Positions 13,898 through 17,263 of a stretch of 17,263 nt of DNA are shown here, in pieces. Each line of letters starts with the position of its first letter. The stretch's first letter is position 1. The translations under genes and the position numbers were made by a program. The notes below the pieces were generated by a model. The model made no database searches. It was not told the DNA's origin and worked only from the letters and a program-made list of their open reading frames with translations. The stretch is from Methanoculleus sp. UBA208 (GTDB taxonomy: Archaea; Halobacteriota; Methanomicrobia; Methanomicrobiales; Methanoculleaceae), in contig NZ_DAFZ01000025.1 of NCBI RefSeq assembly GCF_002498065.1, positions 1 to 17,263 on the forward strand. The letters are read 5' to 3'.

Positions 13898-15136
13898 ATG
13901 GCAGCAAAGGGAGATATGGTATACGCCTGGACGACGAGCCCCGATATCGCCAGCGTCGCGGAGTGCGGCGGTGCGGTGACCGGACTGCTCAAGTATGCCC
14001 TGGAGAACAAGATCGTCGACGCCGTGCTGGCGGTGAAGAAAGGAGTGGACCTCTATGACGCGGTCCCCACGATCATCACCGACCCCGCCGAGCTCTCGGA
14101 GACGGCAGGCTCGCTCCACTGCGGGACGCTCCTGCTCTCGAAACTGGTCAAGAAGTACCTGGGCGGGGCCGAGGATATGCGCCTTGCCGTGACGGTAAAA
14201 GGCTGCGACGCGATGGGCCTCTATGAGCTCGCGAAGCGCAACCAGGTCAACCTGGACAACCTCCTCATGATCGGCGTCAACTGCGGCGGTTCGGTCAGTC
14301 CGGTGACCGCCCGGAAGATGATCCGCGAGAAGTTCGGGGTCGACCCCGACGATGTGGTCAAGGAAGAGATCGACAAGGGCCAGTTCATCATCGTCACGAA
14401 AGACGGCCAGCACAAGGGCATCTCGATGGACGAGCTTGAGGACGAGGGCTACGGCCGCCGCAGCAACTGCCGCCGCTGCAAGATGAAAGTCCCGCGCCAG
14501 GCGGATCTCGCCTGCGGCAACTGGGGCGTCATCGGCGACAAGGCCGGCAAAGCCACCTTCGTCGAGGTCTGCTCCGAGAAGGGTGCGGATCTCCTGAGCA
14601 GGGCCGCGAAGGCCGGGGCGATCGCCACGGAGCCCGCGAACCCGAAGGGAATCGAGATCCGCGGCAAGGTCGAGAACGCGATGCTGAAGCTCGGCGACAA
14701 GTGGCGCGGGCGCTACTTCGAGGGCCTCGGCGAGGGCAAGGAGCGTCTCCAGAAGATGATGGAGGATGCATCCCGGTGTATCAAGTGCTACGCCTGCATC
14801 GAGAACTGCCCGATCTGCTACTGCGAAGAGTGCAGCACGAAGAAGCCCTACCTGGTGCCGCCGGGCGTGCTCCCCGTGCCGTTCATGTTCCACCTGATCC
14901 GGTTCGCTCACGTGGCGGACTCCTGTGTCAACTGCGGCCAGTGCGAGGAGAATTGCCCGATGGAGATCGCGAACTCGCTCTACATGCACGCCCTGCAGAC
15001 GGACATGGAGAGGATGTTCGGCCACACCCCGGGTGTGGACATGGAACTCCCGGTGCTCGCGCTCGTCGAGGAGCAGGCGGAACGCCAGCGGCTCTCCGCA
15101 ACCGGCAGCGACCAGATCTTCGACGTGTTTAAGTAA
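13898..15136 (+). CDS. fdhB: F420-dependent formate dehydrogenase beta subunit
   Basis: 412 residues. Its ATG follows the fdhA stop directly (TAAATG), with GGGGGTG upstream as the ribosome-binding site, so the two are co-translated. Residues 13-250 are the FrhB-type flavin and F420-binding domain (AECGGAVTGLLKYAL, VTVKGCDAMGLYELAKRNQVNLDN, MIGVNCGGSVSP, CRRCKMKVPRQADLACGNWGV). At the C-terminus are two [4Fe-4S] ferredoxin motifs, Cys294/297/300/304 and Cys343/346/349/353, plus extra cysteines at 307, 309 and 312. It takes electrons from FdhA through the clusters to FAD and reduces coenzyme F420; in some methanogens the Fdh pair also feeds heterodisulfide reductase. The frame is intact, which supports the view that the fdhA break is an artefact or recent. 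Confidence 0.96.
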   Translation: MAAKGDMVYAWTTSPDIASVAECGGAVTGLLKYALENKIVDAVLAVKKGVDLYDAVPTIITDPAELSETAGSLHCGTLLLSKLVKKYLGGAEDMRLAVTVKGCDAMGLYELAKRNQVNLDNLLMIGVNCGGSVSPVTARKMIREKFGVDPDDVVKEEIDKGQFIIVTKDGQHKGISMDELEDEGYGRRSNCRRCKMKVPRQADLACGNWGVIGDKAGKATFVEVCSEKGADLLSRAAKAGAIATEPANPKGIEIRGKVENAMLKLGDKWRGRYFEGLGEGKERLQKMMEDASRCIKCYACIENCPICYCEECSTKKPYLVPPGVLPVPFMFHLIRFAHVADSCVNCGQCEENCPMEIANSLYMHALQTDMERMFGHTPGVDMELPVLALVEEQAERQRLSATGSDQIFDVFK

Positions 15137-15490
15137 GCGATGTTCCGAGAAAATTGCGCAGCAATTTTCGAGCGACAGGCCGAAGGGTGCGATGGCCGGC
15201 AGGCGGTGACGGGGTAACACCCTGAGCCTGCCTGTGCCCGACCGTCCGGCCGGGTGTGTGATCAACGACATCTTGAGTTCCATAAAAACCCGAATGTGCC
15301 CGTGCCGGGGCGCAAAAGGGTGTGTCTGGCAATACCCGGCGGCGGGGGAAATTCCCCTGTCATCTCTTCCCGCCCCCGGACAGCCGTCAATACCCCTTTT
15401 ACACCATTTTTCAGGGCATTTAAACGAAGGGGTTCCGGGAAGCGGGAAACGCAGAGATCGGAAGGCTGAACTGCCGCACTACCCCATGAG
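15137..15490. other. Gene-free spacer after fdhB with hairpins
   Basis: No credible gene is present. It holds the GAAAATTGC hairpin (15149-15169) and, just after it, CGAGCGACAGGCCGAAGGGTGCG, which read on the minus strand resembles the CCCTTCGGCC-GTCGC module of the repeat at 3890-3906. Next is a larger stem, GGCAGGC (15198-15204) with GCCTGCC (15226-15232) enclosing GGTG/CACC, then a GGGGAAATTCCCC palindrome near 15345. A TATA-like CATTTAAAC (15417-15425) could serve the next gene. Confidence 0.5.
15149..15169 (+). terminator. Nine-base hairpin after fdhB
   Basis: GAAAATTGC, loop GCA, GCAATTTTC: a perfect nine-base stem starting 13 bases after the fdhB stop. The 3' arm itself ends in TTTT. 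It could end the fdhAB transcript or be part of the scattered hairpin repeat family. Confidence 0.45.
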
Positions 15491-15961
15491 ATGATCGATA
15501 TGAGATTCGTATGCCCGCTTATCGTCGTTCGTGACGTAGAGGTCTCCAGGGCGTTCTACGAAGAGGTGCTGGACCAAAGGGTTCTCCACGATCACGGCGA
15601 GAACGTGATGTTCGAGGGTGGTTTTGCGATCCACCTCCGGTCGCACTTCTCGAACCTCATCGACGTCCCCGAGAGCGATATCGTTCCGGGAAAGAACGTC
15701 GAACTCTACTTCGAAGAGGACGACCTGGACGCCTTCATGGAAAGACTCAACGGCATGGACTCCGTGAACGTAGTTCACGGACTGATAGAGCAGCCCTGGG
15801 GGCAGCGGGCCGTCAGGTTCTACGACCCCGACATGCACATCATCGAGGTCGGCGAACCCATGGAGAGCGTGGTAACGAGGTTCCTTGAGAGCGGGTTCTC
15901 GGTCGAGGAGACCGCACGGCGCACCTCGATGCCCGAGGAGTTCGTCAGGCAGCGTGCATGA
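15491..15961 (+). CDS. VOC-superfamily (glyoxalase/bleomycin-resistance fold) protein
   Basis: 156 residues. ATG 15491 is used; ATG 15500 (MRFVCPLIVV) is equally plausible, and neither has a clear ribosome-binding site. The first 120 residues follow the VOC pattern: FVCPLIVVRDVEVSRAFYEEVLDQ, FEGGFAIHLRSHF, a second module starting NVELYFEEDDLDAFMERL, and QRAVRFYDPDMHIIEVGEPM, giving candidate metal ligands His48, Glu71 and Glu120. The family includes lyases, dioxygenases, isomerases and drug-binding proteins, so no reaction can be named. A C-terminal extension (about 125-156, FSVEETARRTSMPEEFVRQ) has a helix-turn-helix-like rhythm. It lies between fdhB and fdhD in the same direction, 122 bases before fdhD; whether it belongs to formate metabolism is unknown. 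Confidence 0.82.
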   Translation: MIDMRFVCPLIVVRDVEVSRAFYEEVLDQRVLHDHGENVMFEGGFAIHLRSHFSNLIDVPESDIVPGKNVELYFEEDDLDAFMERLNGMDSVNVVHGLIEQPWGQRAVRFYDPDMHIIEVGEPMESVVTRFLESGFSVEETARRTSMPEEFVRQRA

Positions 15962-16007
15962 AAGGTGCACCTGGGACGGCCACCGGTATCATCTAGTCCT
16001 CTCCCGT

Positions 16008-16030
16008 GCATGATCTACAGAGGATCATGC
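16008..16030 (+). promoter_or_regulatory. Perfect inverted repeat upstream of fdhD
   Basis: GCATGATC (16008-16015) and GATCATGC (16023-16030) flank a seven-base spacer, 53 bases before the fdhD ATG. It may be an operator or hairpin. Its GCATG/CATGC ends resemble the arms of the fdhA leader repeat. Confidence 0.45.
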
Positions 16031-16083
16031 CCACCGCCGGAGTGATCCCGGCGGCGCGTGCGGCATACGTGAAGTGAGGAACC

Positions 16084-16815
16084 ATGTTCAGGAGAATTGC
16101 CTGTATCCGTATCGGCGGTGGAGAGATCGTCCGTGATGCCGCCGAGGAGACGCCGGTGGCGATCTTCGTCAACGGCCGGCACCTGACGACCGTGATCCTG
16201 AGCCCCGGCGGATTTCGAGACTTCATCACCGGCTACCTCTACACCGAAGAGATCATCCGGAGCGCCGACGAGATCGAGTCGGTCAGGATCGAAGAGAACC
16301 GGATCAGCGTCCTCACAAAGAACATCTTCAAGAGGGTCAGCGTGAAGAAGACCATCCTCTCCGGGTGCGGGGGGGCCGTCTCCTACATCGACACACAGAA
16401 ACTGCCCGTGATCGACTCCGACCTCGCGGTCACCGTCCCGGATATCGAGGCCGCCGTCGCCGCTCTCAGAGCGCCCGGTCCGCTCGATGCGGTCTCTCTT
16501 GCCAAGGGAGGCCGCATCGTCGCCTGTGCAGAAGACCTCGACCGGCACAACGCCCTCGACCGGGTGATCGGCCGGGGACTGCAAAACGACCTTGACTTCT
16601 CCCAGACGATTGCCGTCGGCACCGGCCCGGTCACCTCCGAGATGGTCCGGAAATGCCTGATGGCGAACATCCCGGTGCTGGTCTCCACCGGACCCCCGAC
16701 CGCACTTGCCGTCGAGATCGCGGAGGAGACCGGGCTCTGCATCGTCGGGTCCGCGGGGACGCCGGAGATGGCGGTGTATACGCACGAAAAACGGATAGCG
16801 GGAATGGGGGCGTAG
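16084..16815 (+). CDS. fdhD: Formate dehydrogenase accessory sulfurtransferase FdhD
   Basis: 243 residues from ATG 16084, with GTGAGG four bases upstream. It has EETPVAIFVNGRHLTTVILSP and the G-Y-L-x-x-E-x-I stretch near the start. The family's central DLDRHNALDRVIG (151-163; usually DVGRHNAxDKxxG) follows, then GPVTSEMVRK and PPTALAVEIAEETGLCIVGSAG. FdhD carries sulfur from IscS-type desulfurases to the bis-MGD cofactor and is required for active formate dehydrogenase. E. coli FdhD uses a CxxC loop; here the same place reads ILSGCGGAVS, with only Cys95. The first of the two cysteines is therefore absent or the pair is reduced to one, which may be normal for methanogen homologues. It acts in the cytosol on FdhA from the nearby fdhAB pair and probably shares a transcript with the VOC gene. 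Confidence 0.93.
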   Translation: MFRRIACIRIGGGEIVRDAAEETPVAIFVNGRHLTTVILSPGGFRDFITGYLYTEEIIRSADEIESVRIEENRISVLTKNIFKRVSVKKTILSGCGGAVSYIDTQKLPVIDSDLAVTVPDIEAAVAALRAPGPLDAVSLAKGGRIVACAEDLDRHNALDRVIGRGLQNDLDFSQTIAVGTGPVTSEMVRKCLMANIPVLVSTGPPTALAVEIAEETGLCIVGSAGTPEMAVYTHEKRIAGMGA

Positions 16816-17263
16816 GACTGGGTGAGTAAGCGCTCCCTGGGGACAAAAATGAATTGCAAAGGGTTATCGGGGGGTGACCCTGCTGCAACCTTGCTTTTGA
16901 TCGCGGCAGGAGAGGGGGTTCCATTGGGCCCTACCCTACGTGCCCGATAGTTCCCTTTGGCCACATCTGGCACGGATTTCCATTGGAAATCGCATCTTCG
17001 GTGCTCCTGCTCCGTTCCCACCGGAACGTCGCTTATCGCCACGCACTGCCCCGCCCCTCGGGAAGGAGTGCGACGGACAGGACGTCCGGAAGGTCTTCGA
17101 GTGCGGGTTGCAGGTGTCCGAATACATGGTAGAGACAGGGGAGGGGGCATGCCCCCTCCCCACCTGACGGTGGTCGAGCTCCGTTCCTGCGGAACGTCGC
17201 ACTCCGCACCCTTCGGGTGCTCATGCTCCGGCCGTCCCGCCCGTCGCACTCCCCGTCAGCCCC
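16816..17263. repeat. Gene-free region with modular hairpin repeats (copy B)
   Basis: No credible gene is present. Perfect hairpins follow one another: GATTTCC-ATT-GGAAATC (16975-16991), GCATC-TTC-GGTGC (16992-17004), CGTTCC-CACC-GGAACG (17013-17028), a 24-base palindrome GGGGAGGGGGCA/TGCCCCCTCCCC (17138-17161), CGTTCC-TGC-GGAACG (17182-17196) and GCACCC-TTC-GGGTGC (17206-17220). Linkers such as CTCCTGCTCC, CTCATGCTCC and GTCGCACTCC recur. The order matches the region at 3843-3998. Confidence 0.65.

Noticed and set aside
13421..15283. A 620-codon open frame on the minus strand across fdhA and fdhB
   Set aside because: It lies opposite strongly recognised fdhA/fdhB sequence, reads as low-complexity His/Leu/Arg/Ala-rich protein, and matches no family. 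It is a by-product of high-GC codon use.
15234..15494. Possible small genes in the spacer after fdhB
   Set aside because: The frames have no ribosome-binding site or family pattern and cross palindromic repeats.

Overview
The window looks like chromosome of a GC-rich hydrogenotrophic, formate-using methanogen, most likely Methanoculleus or a close relative in Methanomicrobiales. This is inferred from the gene families and was not tested by a search. The evidence is an F420-type formate dehydrogenase (FdhA/FdhB), two FmdE-family proteins, molybdenum-cofactor genes, archaeal TATA boxes about 25-30 bases before start codons (several genes look leaderless), and GGAG/GGTGA ribosome-binding sites elsewhere.

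Layout. 1-551 (minus, cut by the edge): membrane polyprenol/diacylglycerol kinase-type protein. 667-3778 (plus): a tight three-gene unit of a TIGR04255 protein, a proline dehydrogenase-family protein and 4-alpha-glucanotransferase MalQ. 3779-4136: hairpin-rich repeat region. 4137-4334 (minus): a 65-residue protein with a ribbon-helix-helix-like pattern, preceded by a regular array of GTTAC/GTAAC sites. 4496-5242 (minus): bacterial-type phosphoglycerate mutase GpmA. 5500-7413 (plus): two tandem double-META-domain exported proteins; the second has lost the aligned lipobox cysteine. 7414-7708: a large TTCGCG inverted repeat. 7709-11512 (minus): NTF2-like protein, MoeA with a C-terminal binding-protein-like domain, a TrmO-FmdE fusion, and a stand-alone FmdE-family protein with a zinc finger. 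11513-11831: AT-rich divergent promoter region with a hairpin in the fdhA leader. 11832-15136 (plus): fdhA, broken by an apparent one-base deletion, and fdhB. 15491-16815 (plus): a VOC-fold protein and fdhD. 16816-17263: a second copy of the modular hairpin repeat.

How the genes fit together. The right half is a formate/molybdenum neighbourhood. FdhA needs a bis-MGD molybdenum or tungsten cofactor; MoeA inserts the metal, FdhD sulfurates the cofactor, and FdhB passes electrons to F420. The two FmdE-family proteins sit in the same neighbourhood and may serve molybdoenzyme maturation or sensing, but their role is unknown. The left half is mixed carbohydrate and amino-acid metabolism plus cell-envelope genes.

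Most notable: the six-site array in front of the small RHH-like gene (pairs 11 bases apart, repeated every 31 bases), the fdhA frameshift, the TrmO-FmdE fusion beside a second FmdE protein, and two distant intergenic regions sharing the same hairpin modules in the same order. I saw no tRNA, rRNA, CRISPR array, insertion sequence or transposase.
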